Source: Piliocolobus tephrosceles (Eukaryota; Chordata; Mammalia; Primates; Cercopithecidae). Taken from it: a stretch of 64,000 nt of DNA. The stretch is from positions 110,663,081 through 110,727,080 of the forward strand of contig NC_045434.1 of assembly GCF_002776525.5 (NCBI RefSeq), given 5' to 3'. The position numbers were made by a program, and so were the translations under genes. Positions 23,641-35,105 of this stretch are shown piece by piece. The first letter of the stretch is position 1, and each line of letters begins with the position of its first letter. The notes under the pieces were generated by a model that was not told where the DNA came from, did not search any database, and saw only the letters and a program-made list of their open reading frames with translations.

Positions 23641-23878
23641 CTATTCCCCCGGTTGCCCATCTGGCTCCCTGTTCTTTTCACCACACTGTGAAGTGCTGGA
23701 GTAAACAGAAGCAAAGTTCCCAGGATGCAAAGGCAAGACTGACAGGGAGCTGTTATCCTGGGAACTTGCAGCACTTCTCCCAAGACTCCCTGTGGGACCA
23801 ATGGCTGGAAGACCAAGGACAGACCTCCCAGAGAGGACGATGAGATGCCCTTGCCCTCCCCTGGGCTCTGATGTTCAC

Positions 23879-23940
23879 CTGGTGATGGCATTAACCTCAG
23901 AGAGAGCAAAGACTGCAAGGAGCACCACGAGGCACCTCCT
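23879..23940 (-). pseudogene. CYMP: CYMP exon 1 (signal peptide), start codon lost
   Basis: The exon encodes a signal peptide reading RRCLVVLLAVFALSEVNAIT, then a split Arg codon. Bovine chymosin starts MRCLVVLLAVFALSQG, so the first codon ATG has become AGG at 23938-23940. The donor site (CAG followed by GTGAAC) is intact. No in-frame ATG follows within the exon. Confidence 0.9.
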
Positions 23941-23958
23941 CCTGGACCGCAGGCTTCC

Positions 23959-24145
23959 CCTTCCTGGCCCGGGGAAGCTCTGTCTTAGTCTGACTCAGCA
24001 GGTATGGAGAGAGCAGGTGCTATTCTGCAGCTGTCCAGGACGCGGCCACCGGCTTGCTCTTCCTCCCACCCAGGACCCAGGCAGGAGCACCCCTGGGGCC
24101 TGTTCTTTCCTGGAGTTTGTCTTTCCCTCAGCTGTCACTCATGCC
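23959..24145 (+). repeat. 187-bp block at the chymosin 5' end, inverted partner of 21331-21518
   Basis: The sequence recurs as a reverse complement at 21331-21518 with about three mismatches (about 98% identity). It lies between the TATA box and the former start codon. Both copies begin at CCTTCCTGGCCC and end near TGCCA. I do not recognise it as a known repeat family. Confidence 0.9.
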
Positions 24146-24182
24146 AGAGCTCACTGCTCCAGCCAGAGCCCACTCCACAGCC

Positions 24183-24188
24183 TTTATA
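24183..24188 (-). promoter_or_regulatory. TATA box of the chymosin pseudogene
   Basis: A TATAAA (minus strand) followed by GG lies upstream of exon 1, as in pepsinogen-family promoters. It sits about 243 nt upstream of the former start codon. The usual distance in this family is nearer 55-60 nt. Removing the 187-bp duplicated block at 23959-24145 would restore about 58 nt, so that block looks like an insertion in the 5' UTR. Confidence 0.6.
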
Positions 24189-24283
24189 GAGGGAGCCAGG
24201 TGTCCTGTGGCTGGAAGCCCAGACTTCAGAGATAGCTCCTGACTGTAGGTCACTCCACAAATACAGTGAGAGAGCACTCAGGA

Positions 24284-24362
24284 TACCTAAGACCCATGCT
24301 GATAAGGACCACTCACACTGAGTCAGGCCATTTGTGGCCCTTATCAGCATGGGTCTTAGGTA
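24284..24362. repeat. Perfect 24-bp inverted repeat (hairpin) upstream of the CYMP TATA box
   Basis: Arms 24284-24307 and 24339-24362 are exact reverse complements (left arm starts 'tacctaagacccatgctgat') with a 31-nt loop. Imperfect pairing continues outward for about 30 nt on each side. It may be a relic of a palindromic transposon or a local inverted duplication. Confidence 0.85.
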
Positions 24363-26665
24363 TTCCGAGTGTTATCTCAGAATATCTGTATTCCAGGGAC
24401 TTCAAAGTTGAAAGATACACATGCCTGGTCTTCAGGCTGAGAAATGTCAACACAGGCCTCTCTGACCTGCTCCCCACTTGCAGAGGGGACTTCTCGAGCC
24501 ATCACAGGGGAGGCGCTGCCAGAAATGTGTTCCATGTCCCACCGTATGCTCTGTAAGAGGCCTGTTCCCCGCAGATCCCACTCCAGCCTTATCTGCTCTC
24601 CCCCCGTGATCTGACTCCACCGGAAGCTGGTAGCCTGCCCTATCCATGAATCTGCCCCCAGCCCAGTTTTCCAGTGGCAGGGGGACTCGGTCTTCCCCCA
24701 AACTGGCATCTGTGGCAGAGAGGAATTGTTCATTCTGTCATCCCCGTGAGTGGAGCTTGGGGTTTAGAGCACAGAGCAGGTGTGGCCTCCACTCCTACAG
24801 AGCACAGTCTAAGAGAGAAGGCAGGCCCGAGGCACATGCACCCCTAGGGACATCGGCCCTGCTCCACAGTGGAAGGGTACTGAGGAGGGGAGGGGTAAAT
24901 TGATGCCACATCACACTGGCATTGGAAGAACGGGGCAGGGCTGAACCAGGAAGGCAGACAAGTGCCCCCGCATAGAAGAAGAGAAATATGGCAGTGATAG
25001 GGTAAGGAACAGCTTAGGTCAAGACTCAGCCTCTGAGTCCCATTGGAGTGTGCAGACAGAGCCCCTCAGAAGCACATGTGCAGGGGTATGTTGAGTAGAG
25101 ACCCCCGGAGTCTAGGCCAGAGATTCTCTGAGGCTTGTAGCCAGAGAGAGAGTCAGGACAAGAAGGAAAACAAAGGCTGTGGCCATGAAGCTGATGGAGA
25201 AGATCATGTTCCAAGGACCACGGGAGGCTAACGCTGGCAAATCAGGACTGTGTAAGGGTTAGGTGGGCAAAATAGGAAGGCAAGGGCTTCAGGTCCATGG
25301 GAGAGTGGGAGAGCACAATGCCAGCCACCCAATGCCTGGCAGGACAGATGTCCACGTGGAGAGGGAGGCCTGGTGGGGACGTAAGAAAGGGCAGGCAGGA
25401 GCAGCCAAAGAGGCTGGCCTGTGGGAAGGGACAGGCTCTGGAGTTGCATACGTTTGATTTGCAAGGGCCTCAGGAGGGAGACTTAGTAGGCCAGTCAACA
25501 GAACTGATGTTTCATAGCAGAATTAGGAATGCGGCGAGACCTGATCCCCGCCATGGCAATGCCTCCCACCCTGCCGCATCCCTTCACAAAACTGATGGCC
25601 AGGTCCCCAGAAGGCCAGGACACTGCCACTCCCCATGCCCTGGGAAGTGGCCACAAACACATCCAGCTGTCTTGTGGCACCCACCCTCCCCAGATGCCAG
25701 AAGCAGAGATCAAAGTCAACGCTAAATAGCACAGCTTGCTTCCCGATTTCTTCCCTGAGGAGGCCGCCCTGCCAAGCCAGGTCCTGCATGCCCCACAGTG
25801 ATGGCCCTGCCTCTGAGCAGTGCTTCCCGCCACACCAGAACCAAGTGTGATGCATAGTAGGTGCTCAAGGAATGTTTCGTTAAGCAAATGAGTGAGTGCA
25901 TGGCCTTGCCACTGCTTTTGAGAAGCAGCCGGAGAAGTAGCAGGTGACATCCTTATGATGTCCTGCAGACAAGGAGATGGTGGCTCAGAGAGGTCAAAGG
26001 GTTGGCCTGTAATGAAGACACAGCTTGGAACTGTCCTGAGACTCCTAGTCTAACACACTGCACACAACACCACAGGCTCAATGTGTTTACAATATCAGGT
26101 GTGAAAGCAGCTCTGCTTCAAGCTCACTCCTCCCCACCTCTGGGCACCCCTCAGGATAGTAATATCCATGTGCAATGGGCCCTGTCTGCAGCATCTAAGG
26201 CTAGGGTTCTCTGGGACTAGCAAGATCAGGAGGAAGAAGGGCTGTACCACTCTCCCTCATGTCACCAGTGACCCAACCTGAACCCAGCAACAAAGTCTCC
26301 TGAACAAAGACCCTGGACATCAGGGTCAGCCAACTCTTCCACTGGAAGGTGACTCTCAAAGCCAAGAATCAAAGATCCCTTAGCACTGGTTGCTCTGTGT
26401 TTGTTCATAAGATTGGAATCCATCTAACAGCATTCAGTTGCACACTATTAGCAACCCTGACCCAGAGAGCACAAAGCATTAGGAGAGCTTATCCCAGCAG
26501 GCCAAGAACTGCAAAAACTTCTAGGGTGCAGGGAAGGTCATGTGATAGAATTAAGAAGAGTCAAAGAGACCCAAGTTTATATTCCAGCTCCAGTTTTTAT
26601 TAGCTGGGTGACTTGGAAACTTAGTTAAGCATTCTACACTTGTTTGCTCATCTGTGAAATGGAGA
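24363..26665. other. No gene or recognised repeat upstream of CYMP
   Basis: Unique-looking sequence. I searched it for the missing chymosin exons 3 and 4 on both strands and saw neither. Confidence 0.55.
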
Positions 26666-26666
26666 T

Positions 26667-26969
26667 TTTTTTTTTTTTTTTTTTTGAGACGGAGTCTCGC
26701 TCTGTCGCCCAGGCTGGAGTGCAGTGACCGGATCTTGGCTCACTGAAAGCTCCACCTCCTGGGTTTACGCCATTCTCCTGCCTCAGCCTCCCCAGTAGCT
26801 GGGACTACAGGCACCTGCCACCTCGCCCGGCTAGTTTTTTTTGTATTTTTTAGTAGAGACGGGGTTTCACCGGGTTAGCCAGGATGGTCTCGATCTCCTG
26901 ACCTCATGATCCGCCCGCCTCGGCCTCCCAAAGTGCTGGGATTACAGGCTTGAGCCACCACGCCTGGCC
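26667..26969 (-). mobile_element. Alu, AluYR-like
   Basis: Antisense, full length, long poly(T). Target-site duplication 'gagattttt' on both sides. 'cacctcgcccggctagtttt' is the Old World monkey form. Confidence 0.95.
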
Positions 26970-27769
26970 GAGATTTTTAAAAGAGTAAATGCATAGTGTC
27001 TGACACTAAGTAAATATACCCTAAATATGATAGATATTTAGTGGGCTGAATAATATTCTGAGAGTCTTACATACGTAGAAAGTCTGTTTTCTGCTTTCTC
27101 TTTATCTCATGAAAGGAAAAGCCTGCTCTGCCTTTCTTTGCCTCACAAAAGGTGTGTGCAGAGCAGAAAGCAGAAGTCACCTGCAGGGTTTTCAAGGCAC
27201 TGTTGCCTGAAACCTAAGCCCATGTGAGAACCCAAGGCTCCTTGGAGGATGCAGAAGGAAGAAGCAAGAGAGACAGGCAGGTCTGGAGTGGCAGGGCCTT
27301 GAGCCCTGCTCCATGGTGGTAGCCCAGGGAAGTGGAAAGCCCAGAGAAGAGTGGCTGTGTGGCCTGTCTGGGGGAGTATGACTAAGGCAGCTTCCAGAAA
27401 ACTGGGTTGGCCCAGACAGGGCATGGAAACAATGGGGGCTGGGGCAGGGACAACAAAGACCTGGCATGCTGGAGAGTCACCTGGATCAAAGCACAACAAT
27501 GGGGCATTGACAAAAATGACCAAGATTTATTTTCCCCTCAACCCTGGGGAGGAAGGCAGGGACAGGCAGGAGGGTCAGTGGGGGAGGAAGGGAGGGATGC
27601 ACCGCCAGCCTGACTCAGCAACAAACTCTCCTGGGCGATGGCCCTGGGTGCCAGACTCAGCCACCCCTTTCTGTGCTCTTGGAAGATGGGGGCACACTGC
27701 AGAAATTCAATTGATTTACAAAAGACAAAAAGACCTGCTGCTCTGTACACATCTGAGATTTGGACTAGC
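26970..27769. other. No gene or recognised repeat
   Basis: Unique-looking sequence. Confidence 0.55.
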
Positions 27770-28070
27770 GCCATGAGCTTGTAAATCTCACATTTTACAG
27801 ATGAGGAAATAGAACCGGAGATTGAGGTGAGTCATTCAGAGTCACACAACTGTAGTCATTTGTGAGTCATATTTATAGAAAGCCAAACACATGCCAGCAC
27901 TTGATACTCTTATCTTTGATCCTTACACGACCCTCTCAGTATCTCTGCCTCGAGCCTTTGGAAGAGGAAAATGAGACACGGAGAAGTAACTTGCTCAAGG
28001 TCACACCACTTTGTAGTTGACCGAGGACTTGAGCCCAGGATGGTCACACATGCACTCCCAGGGGCTGTAC
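27770..28070 (-). repeat. MIR elements (one or two)
   Basis: Two antisense MIR-like segments: 'cattttacagatgaggaaat' at left and 'gaagtaacttgctcaaggtc' at right. Confidence 0.65.
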
Positions 28071-28269
28071 TCCCTGCCACCTGGCCCCCTGCAGCACATG
28101 GCATCATCCCGTTGGACTTCCTCCTGAAGCGCTTTTCACAGTGGGGTCACACATTAGATCCTTCCATCTCCCATCCAATTGTGGGATCCCTAGTCTCTGT
28201 GTCCATAGCAAATGCATAGAAGATGCTCAAGAAATTGACTTGAATTGGCTTTATTGGCGCTCATGTTTG

Positions 28270-28800
28270 AGTGGAGATCAGAAGTGGAGATCAAGGGGTT
28301 ACAGGTAGCTAGCCAGGTATGAGTACGGCAGGAGAAGACTCTCCACACACACGTCAGGAGTGTTTGGTGACCATCAGGCTGTTGTTAACTGTCTCTCTAA
28401 AGTAACAATTGGTCACAGCCAGCACCAGCAACAGGCAGTCTCCTAGTTGATAGAAAACACCTGGAACTGGTGATCAACAGCTTCCCAATAAGCTCTCAGG
28501 TGTCGGGAGAAATATGCAAGATCCCAGAAGTATGCCAACGTATAAAACCCCAAGTCACGAGGTCAAGCCACGCACTTGGTCTCAAGTTGCCTGTTTGGCC
28601 CTCTTCCAAGAGTACTTTCCTGCCTTTCCTTACTGCACTAAAGCTTTTTAGTAAACTTTCTCTCCTGCTCTAAAACTTACCTTGGTCTCTCCTTCTGCTC
28701 TTTTGCCCCTCAGTTGAATTCTTTTTTCTGGGGAGGCAAGAATTGAGGTTGCTGCAGACCTGTACAGATAACTACCACAGCTAACAAAACGGGGTGTCCC
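28270..28800 (+). mobile_element. Solo LTR, ERV1 class (probable)
   Basis: An old retroviral long terminal repeat with a TATA-like 'gtataaaaccccaag', an AGTAAA poly(A)-like signal and the text 'ctctaaaacttaccttggtc' followed by 'ggcaagaattgaggttgctg'. No internal viral genes flank it, so it is a solo LTR. Exact ends and family name are not established. Confidence 0.65.
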
Positions 28801-29930
28801 TGGGCACCGATTTGTTATAGCCACTTTGTGGGTCAGTCCCCAGGCTCAAGGAATCTAGACCAAGGGGAGTCATCCCCCTCCAGCACCAGGTAACCAGTGA
28901 TGAAATCTTATCGTGGCTTTTCTAAAAACTTGTTAGAATTTTTAGAATTCTGCAATTAGCAAAAGATGGTTGAATCATGTCCACACTTGAAAAGCCTCAG
29001 AGCCTGAAGGAGACTAAGGGACCCTGGAGCATTTACTGTAGGACAAATAGAGAGCAATGGCTCAAATGGAAGAGACCCCAGGAGGTGGAGACCTAACAAG
29101 CATCGCCCTGCACATTTGTAGAAATGCCCACCCTTCTTCCTCCCCGTGAAATGGCCCCTGTGCATGGTGTAATGGCCTGTCCACGTGCTGAGGTCAGCAG
29201 AACATTTGGGTGAGAATAACTCCCAGCCTCCATACCTGCACAGTTATTTGTTCTGCATTAAGTGGCCTGAGCCCTGGAAACCTCTGCTCAATGCATCATG
29301 GAATTGCCAAGTCCTCTTGGGAGAAAGAATGGGGCATGGACCCCACCCTGCTCATGGAAGAGCATATTATTAGTTCTGAGAAATAGCAATAGTGAAACCC
29401 ATTCCTGGTTCCTGAATGGGAAGGGAGAGGGGGATAGAAGGAAGGAGAAAAGGCAATTACCACAACTACCACGCAGGCCTCTGGGCAGGGAGGGCGGCAC
29501 CCAGCAGAGAGAAGCCCATAGGTTGGTCAACCAGCACCTCATCAGGCCACTCCCATCTCAGGAGCTTTTACCAGCAGAGACCTGCAAACCAAGCTCCCGA
29601 CCGCCAGGAGCGTGGCCCCATCCACTTTTCCAGCCTCATCTCTGCAGCTTCCTAGACAGTAACAGGCGCAAACACTCATCATGCCTCAATCATGACACGC
29701 ATGCCCTGTCTCCACACTCTGCTCAGTGCTTCATTGAGATTGGAACACCCTCCCCACCTCCTCTCCATCTTGGAGAAACTTACCTAATACTTTTTTATTC
29801 GTTTCAATGTGACATGCAACTTCTCCCTCACTGTGCTTTTACCTATGCTATACCTCTGCTCTAATGCCTTTCTCTCTATTTTCTGCCTACCCATCTTCTT
29901 CAAGATTATGCTCAAAAGATATGTCCTATG
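28801..29930. other. No gene or recognised repeat
   Basis: Unique-looking sequence. Confidence 0.5.
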
Positions 29931-30076
29931 GGCTGGGCACGGGCTCAGTGGCTCACGCCTGGAATCCCAACAATTTGAGAGACTGAGGCAGGAGGATCAT
30001 TTGAGCCCAGGAGTTCAAGAGCAGCCTGGGAAACATAATGAGACCCCATCTCTCTTGTAAATAAATAAAGAAATAA
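29931..30076 (+). mobile_element. Alu left monomer (FLAM-like or truncated)
   Basis: Only the left arm is present, then an (AAAT)-rich tail. Similar flanks 'aaaagatatgtcctatg' and 'aaaagggtatgtcctgtg' bracket it. Confidence 0.85.
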
Positions 30077-32019
30077 TTTTAGAAAAGGGTATGTCCTGTG
30101 TGAAGCCTTTTCTTATATCTCCTGTGAGATCAATTAGGAACAAGTTTGGCTGCAAGTAATTGAAAAATCTGACTACAGTGGTTTAAATAGCAGTTTATTT
30201 TTCTCACAAAACAAAAAGTCCAGAAAAATATGGAATTGGTTCAATGGACACCACTACAATTCATTTGGCCTTTTCCTTATGGCCGTAAATGGCTGTTACA
30301 GCACCAAACATCACGTGCCATCTCAAAGCAAGAAGAAGGGGAAGTGGGAAGACGCAGCACCAGCAGACTGCTCATGCCTGATGAACTTCATTTTATAGCT
30401 CCCAGCTACAAGGTAGGCTGGAAAACTGAGGATTGCACTTTTTTGTCTGTATAGTGGAAGTAGACAATCAGGTGCTGTTGAGCCCACCCACATTGTCTGC
30501 AGTAACCACCCACTCCACCACCAGCACAGTTTGCTCCTCGGTCTGGGATGTTCTCAGAGTGCTTATCTCACTGCTGAGTGATGGCTTACACATCAGCCTC
30601 CCTCTGGACTAAGAACTCAAGGGTATGAATTTTATCTGAATTATCTCTGTAACTCTAAACACCTAGAACAATGCCTAACCTACAATAGGCACTCAGTAAA
30701 TGTTAAATTCATCCTCCCATTCACTCAACAGCTACATACAGAGGTAAGCAAATGAGGCCATGGGACTTCCTTCCCAAAAGAGGTCTCCAGCGGCCAAAAT
30801 CAGGGTATAAGTGCCCAGGTGACCCACGTACGAACAGTCAGTGGCCTGTGGCCCACCACAGCTATAACTCCTCCTCTCTGCCGATGAGGTCACCTGGCCC
30901 TTGTGCCAAGCACTAAGCATGTAGAGGTGAGTAAGCTCCTCTCCCTGCCCCGAGGGAGCTTGTAGTCCAGTGGAACACACAGACACGTAGGCAACTAAGT
31001 ATAATTCAATGCATGAGTCCTTTTCTTGGCTTATGGACCGGTGCCACTGGGGGAGGGACAGTAGAGCACTCGCCTCTATGAGGAAGGGCAGGGAATTTCA
31101 TCCAGGGATGAGCTGGTATATTGACCATGTTCTCTGATTTTCCATATTCTTGATGCCCTGGCATCTGGGGCCTTGATCCTTGACAGGCTGCCCCTCACAG
31201 GACTAGCTAATTCCTAGGGATGGCAAATGACTCCCTTGTGAGCGTGTCTTTGATATACAAACCAACCCATCCAGAGCCCACACCCCCAACCCTCTCCTTT
31301 ATCAAACTCTCAAAGAGCAAGCCAATTTTCTCCCTGCCCTAAACCACCCCAGGGTCAAATACCACTCCTCTAGCCCAGAGTCCGCTGAAATTACTCAAAC
31401 TATACAATTCTAAGCTTATTCAGAAGACCTACCCTGCGTCACCCATTCCGTCACGTAACAATGCAATAAAGGCCGTATGTCACACTTTCCTTTCCCTTGA
31501 CCATCCCAGACAACTCCCCCACGACCTCCACCTCCTGACTGACCCCAGTGCTTCCCCATGTGTCCCTACATGCCTCCTATGTCTAGGGGTCTGTACGTAT
31601 AAACTTCTTCCTTCGTGACAATCATGTCCATGTCTGCATGTCCTACCATACCTAACTAAAACAAACCCCAGGTATAAATTTCAGAACAGCTGGCTAGAAG
31701 GAAGATAATGGGGCTGGTCCTGGGGAGCAGCTAGCACATCCCTGGGCAGGTCTAGCCAGGAAACCCAGCTGACAGGTGCTGCACTGATCAAGGTAACACT
31801 GAGATGCTGACTTAGATACAGAGCGAGAGATGAGATGATCCCTGGGAGATCCTCCTGTCCCTAGTCTGGACCCTCTTTGATGCTCCCAACTTGAGAACTA
31901 GACATTAGCTTCATGATGCTCCTGTCACCAACATTTCAAGATAATTTGGGAAGTGGTGAGGAGAGATTCAGCTGCCCCCTTACCAAGGCATCAAGCTTGA
32001 TCACATAACAGTGAATGCT
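30077..32019. other. No gene; weak old-repeat similarity
   Basis: About 30125-30360 resembles a common ancient repeat ('ggctgcaagtaattgaaaaa'). About 31420-31650 has an LTR-like look ('gtataaacttcttccttcgt'), unproved. Confidence 0.4.
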
Positions 32020-32228
32020 GGCGAGCACTGCTGCTGACCAGGCAGCATCCTAAGCCCTTTATATGTATAAAATCACTTCTTCCCAGTCACAGATCACCAC
32101 AATCCTGTAATTGAGGTACTATCTGTCTCATTTTAAGGGAAGTGAAGCACAGATCCGTTCAATAACCTGCCCAAGATCACACAGTCAATAAGGGGCAGGC
32201 CCGGGATTCAGACTTAAGTAGCATGACT
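32020..32228 (-). repeat. MIR element
   Basis: Antisense MIR: 'gccctttatatgtataaaat', 'aacctgcccaagatcacaca', 'ggcccgggattcagactta'. Confidence 0.7.
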
Positions 32229-32731
32229 CTAGAATGAGTGCCCTGAATGGCGACAACACCAAGTCAGGGCTGACGCTTGCAGCTTTGTCACTGCAGTGCT
32301 CAGCAGGCACCGCGGAGATGGGAGCAGAGGTCTGGAAGCAGAGGAGGTGATGAGTGGAAAGCAGGAGATGAAGGCTACTTTCCTCCTGGGCAGCCACTGG
32401 CAGGACCAGGCTTTGCTCTCTCACCCAGGGTGCGGTGCAGAGTCTCCACTGGACTCCACCACAGAGAGGAAGACCGAGGCTACCCAGCCTCCTGGCTGCT
32501 GGTCGTGGCCCTAGCCCACTCTTGCCTGTGTGTCAAGAGAGAATCCAAAGCAATGTTCCTTTTGCTCTAAAGGGCATGATTAGGACAATTGACAAAATAG
32601 TCTAGATCAGATGATAGTATTGTTCTGATGTTAATTTCCTGACTTCTGTATTTGTACCAATTTTCATGTTAATATTTACAAGAAAATATCCTTGATTTGG
32701 GGGGAATACTGAAGTAAAGAGTATTATGTCA

Positions 32732-33027
32732 GGCGGGGCACAGTGGCTCATGCCTATAATCCCAGCACTTTGGGAGGCTGAGGTAGGTGGATCACTTGAG
32801 GTCAGCAGTTCAAGGCCAGCCTGGCAAACATGGTGAAACCCCGTCTCTACCAAAAATACAAAATTAGCCAGGCGGGGTGGCGGCTGCCTGTAATCCCAGC
32901 CACTTGGGAGGCTGAGGCAGGAGAATTGATTGAACCAGGAGGCAGAGGTTACAGTGAGCCGAGACTGTGCCACTGCACTCCAGCCTGGACAACAAGAGTA
33001 AAACTAAGTCTCAAAAAAAAAAAACAA
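32732..33027 (+). mobile_element. Alu, full length
   Basis: Sense Alu flanked by 'agagtattatgtc' at 32718-32730 and again after the tail. Confidence 0.94.
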
Positions 33028-33079
33028 AAAGAGTATTATGTCTGCAACTTGCTTCCTAAAAGATCCAGGGGAAGAAAAA

Positions 33080-33300
33080 CATACATATATCTTCTATATA
33101 ACTTATATAGATGTGTGTTTTCTTTATACATATATAAAAAAAGATAATTATATATTTTATATATGATACTTAAGTTTTATTTTATACATAAAATATATAA
33201 ATATATCATATATTATAACATGTATTTTAATATCTAGAGACAGTGAGAGAGGGAAAAGGAGGGGGGAAGGGGAGAGGGAGGAATAGAGGACAGAAAAATA
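33080..33300. repeat. AT-rich tract followed by GA-rich tract
   Basis: A (TA)-rich low-complexity stretch to about 33232, then purine-rich 'gagagagggaaaaggagggg'. Confidence 0.8.
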
Positions 33301-33888
33301 ATGCAAATGTGGTGAGGTGTCAACATTACCGATATTTGGGTTAAGGTATGTAGGGACTCTTTTTGCAAGTTTGAAATCATGTCTAAAGAAAAAGATTTTA
33401 AAGATTGAGATAATCCAAATACCTCTCCAAAATCATATTTATAAATTTGACACATGCCACCCAGCATGTCCAGAGGGAAGAAGGTGGAACCTAGACAGGG
33501 ACAGAGCTCGTTACTCACAGCCCAGGGCCCGGCTCTGGAAACAGGCATGTGAATTTGGATTCACTGGGGGCTGCAGGGAAGTGGGGTTAGCAGACAGGTC
33601 CTAAATCCCATTTCGGAGTATTTTTCAGGTAGGAAGGTAAAAAGAAGAGAAAAGCAGAGTGGGAGGGAGGAGGATGGGGTGAGAAGTTCCTGTGGTAGGA
33701 AGCAGGTCCCTTCCAGCTCTGCCCCTACCACCACGTTACACCTAGGCACCGTGACTGGACAGGGCAGTCCTAAAATGGGATGACGAAGAGGGACATGCCG
33801 AACACAAGCCCTCTGTAGAACAATGAGGCATAAGCACTGCGTCACACATCTTGAGATCATGAATGATTTGTTTTGTAAACCCAGTTTG

Positions 33889-34190
33889 TGCTGGCACAGT
33901 GGCTCATACCTGTAATCCTATCACTTCCGGAGGCAGAAGCAGGTGGATCACTTGAGCCCAGGAGTTCGAGACCAGCCTTAGCAACATAGTGAGACCCTGT
34001 CTGTAGAAAAAATACAAAAATTAGCCGGGGGTAGTGATGCACGCCTGTAATCCCAGCTACTCAGGAGGCTGAGGCTGAGGGAGGATTGCTTGAGCCAGGG
34101 AGGTAGAGGCTGCAATGAGCCAAGATGGCACCACTGCACTCCAGCCTGGGCAATAGAGCAAGACCCTGTCTCAAAAATAAAGAAAGAAAG
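33889..34190 (+). mobile_element. Alu, full length, old
   Basis: Sense Alu with many substitutions and a 'caaaaataaagaaagaaag' tail, consistent with an older J/S type. Confidence 0.92.
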
Positions 34191-34517
34191 TTGTAAGAAA
34201 TCGCTTAGTAGTTGGGAAGGAAAACTTGTTCAAAATCTAATGTTTAAGATCTTCATAATATTAGATTTGGTGAGGTCTTCTTAATATGACACCAAAAGCA
34301 CAAAAACAAAGGGGAAAATAGACAAATTGGACTACATCAAAATTAAAAAGCCTTTGTGCATGAAATGACACACATCAACAAAATGAAAAGGATACCTGTG
34401 GAATGGGGGAAAATGTTTGCAGATCATATATCTGATAGGGGCTAATATCCAGAATATGTAAAGAACTTCTACAATTCAACAACGACAACAACAACAAAAA
34501 ACAAATAACCTGATTTT

Positions 34518-34823
34518 TTCTTTTTTTTTTTTCCTTTTTTTTTGAGAGGGAGTCTTGCTCTGTTGCCCAGGCTGGAGCACAGTGGTGTCTACTTGGCTCA
34601 CGGCAACCTCTGCCTCCCAGGTTCAAGTGATTCTCCTGCCTCAGCCTCCCGAGTAGCTGGGATTACAGGTGCCCACCACCACACTTGGCTAATTTTTGTA
34701 TTTTTAGTAGAGACAGGGTTTCACCATCTTGGCCAGGATGGTCTTGAACTCCTGACCTCTTGATCCACCCACCTTGGCCTCCCAAAGTGCCAGGATTACA
34801 GGCATGAGCCACTGTGCCTGGCC
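34518..34823 (-). mobile_element. Alu inserted in the L1
   Basis: Antisense Alu with interrupted poly(T). 'tgattttt' repeats on both sides. Confidence 0.93.
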
Positions 34824-34998
34824 ATGACTTGATTTTTAAAGGGGCCAATGACTTGAATAGAAGTGATTTCTTCAAAGAAGAGATACAAATGGCCAAGAAA
34901 CATGAAAATTTGCTCAACATCGCTAATTGTTAGGGAAATACAAATCAAGACCACAATGAGATATCACATCACACACATTAGGATGGCGGCTATCAAAG

Positions 34999-35105
34999 GA
35001 AGGAAGGAGGGGAGGAAGGAAGGGAAAGGAGGGAGGGAAGGAGGGAAGGAAGGAAAAGAAGGAGAGAGGGAAGGAAAAAGGGAAGAAAGGAAAGGAGAGA
35101 AAACA
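34999..35105 (+). repeat. (GGAA/GGGA)n purine-rich tract
   Basis: It replaces the A-rich stretch of the L1 at this point. Confidence 0.9.

Larger units (their letters stand above)
21971..23878 (-). other. CYMP intron 1
   Basis: This 1.9-kb intron separates the signal peptide exon from the propeptide exon. It contains a MIR in + orientation at about 23180-23375, a MIR-like fragment in the opposite orientation at about 23440-23640, and an old DNA-transposon-like stretch at about 22110-22310. No other exon was seen. Confidence 0.7.
16483..24188 (-). pseudogene. CYMP: Chymosin (prochymosin) pseudogene, whole locus
   Basis: In mammals that keep it, chymosin is the stomach aspartic protease of newborns that clots milk by cleaving kappa-casein; it is made as a pre-pro-enzyme with nine exons. 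Seven exons are readable here on the minus strand: 1, 2, 5, 6, 7, 8 and 9. With the usual 118 and 119 nt for exons 3 and 4 (recalled), the lengths would sum to 381 codons, the bovine preprochymosin length. Lesions seen: start ATG replaced by AGG; exons 3 and 4 not found; 1-nt deletion and a TAG in exon 5; GT and AG of intron 6 lost; DTGTS changed to DTGIF; TGA in exon 9. The first catalytic Asp and the flap Tyr lie in the missing exons, so no active enzyme can be made. A TATA box and poly(A) signal remain, so transcription is possible. Assignment to chymosin rather than another pepsinogen rests on near-identity to bovine chymosin in exons 2, 7 and 9. The pseudogene status agrees with human CYMP. 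Confidence 0.93.
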
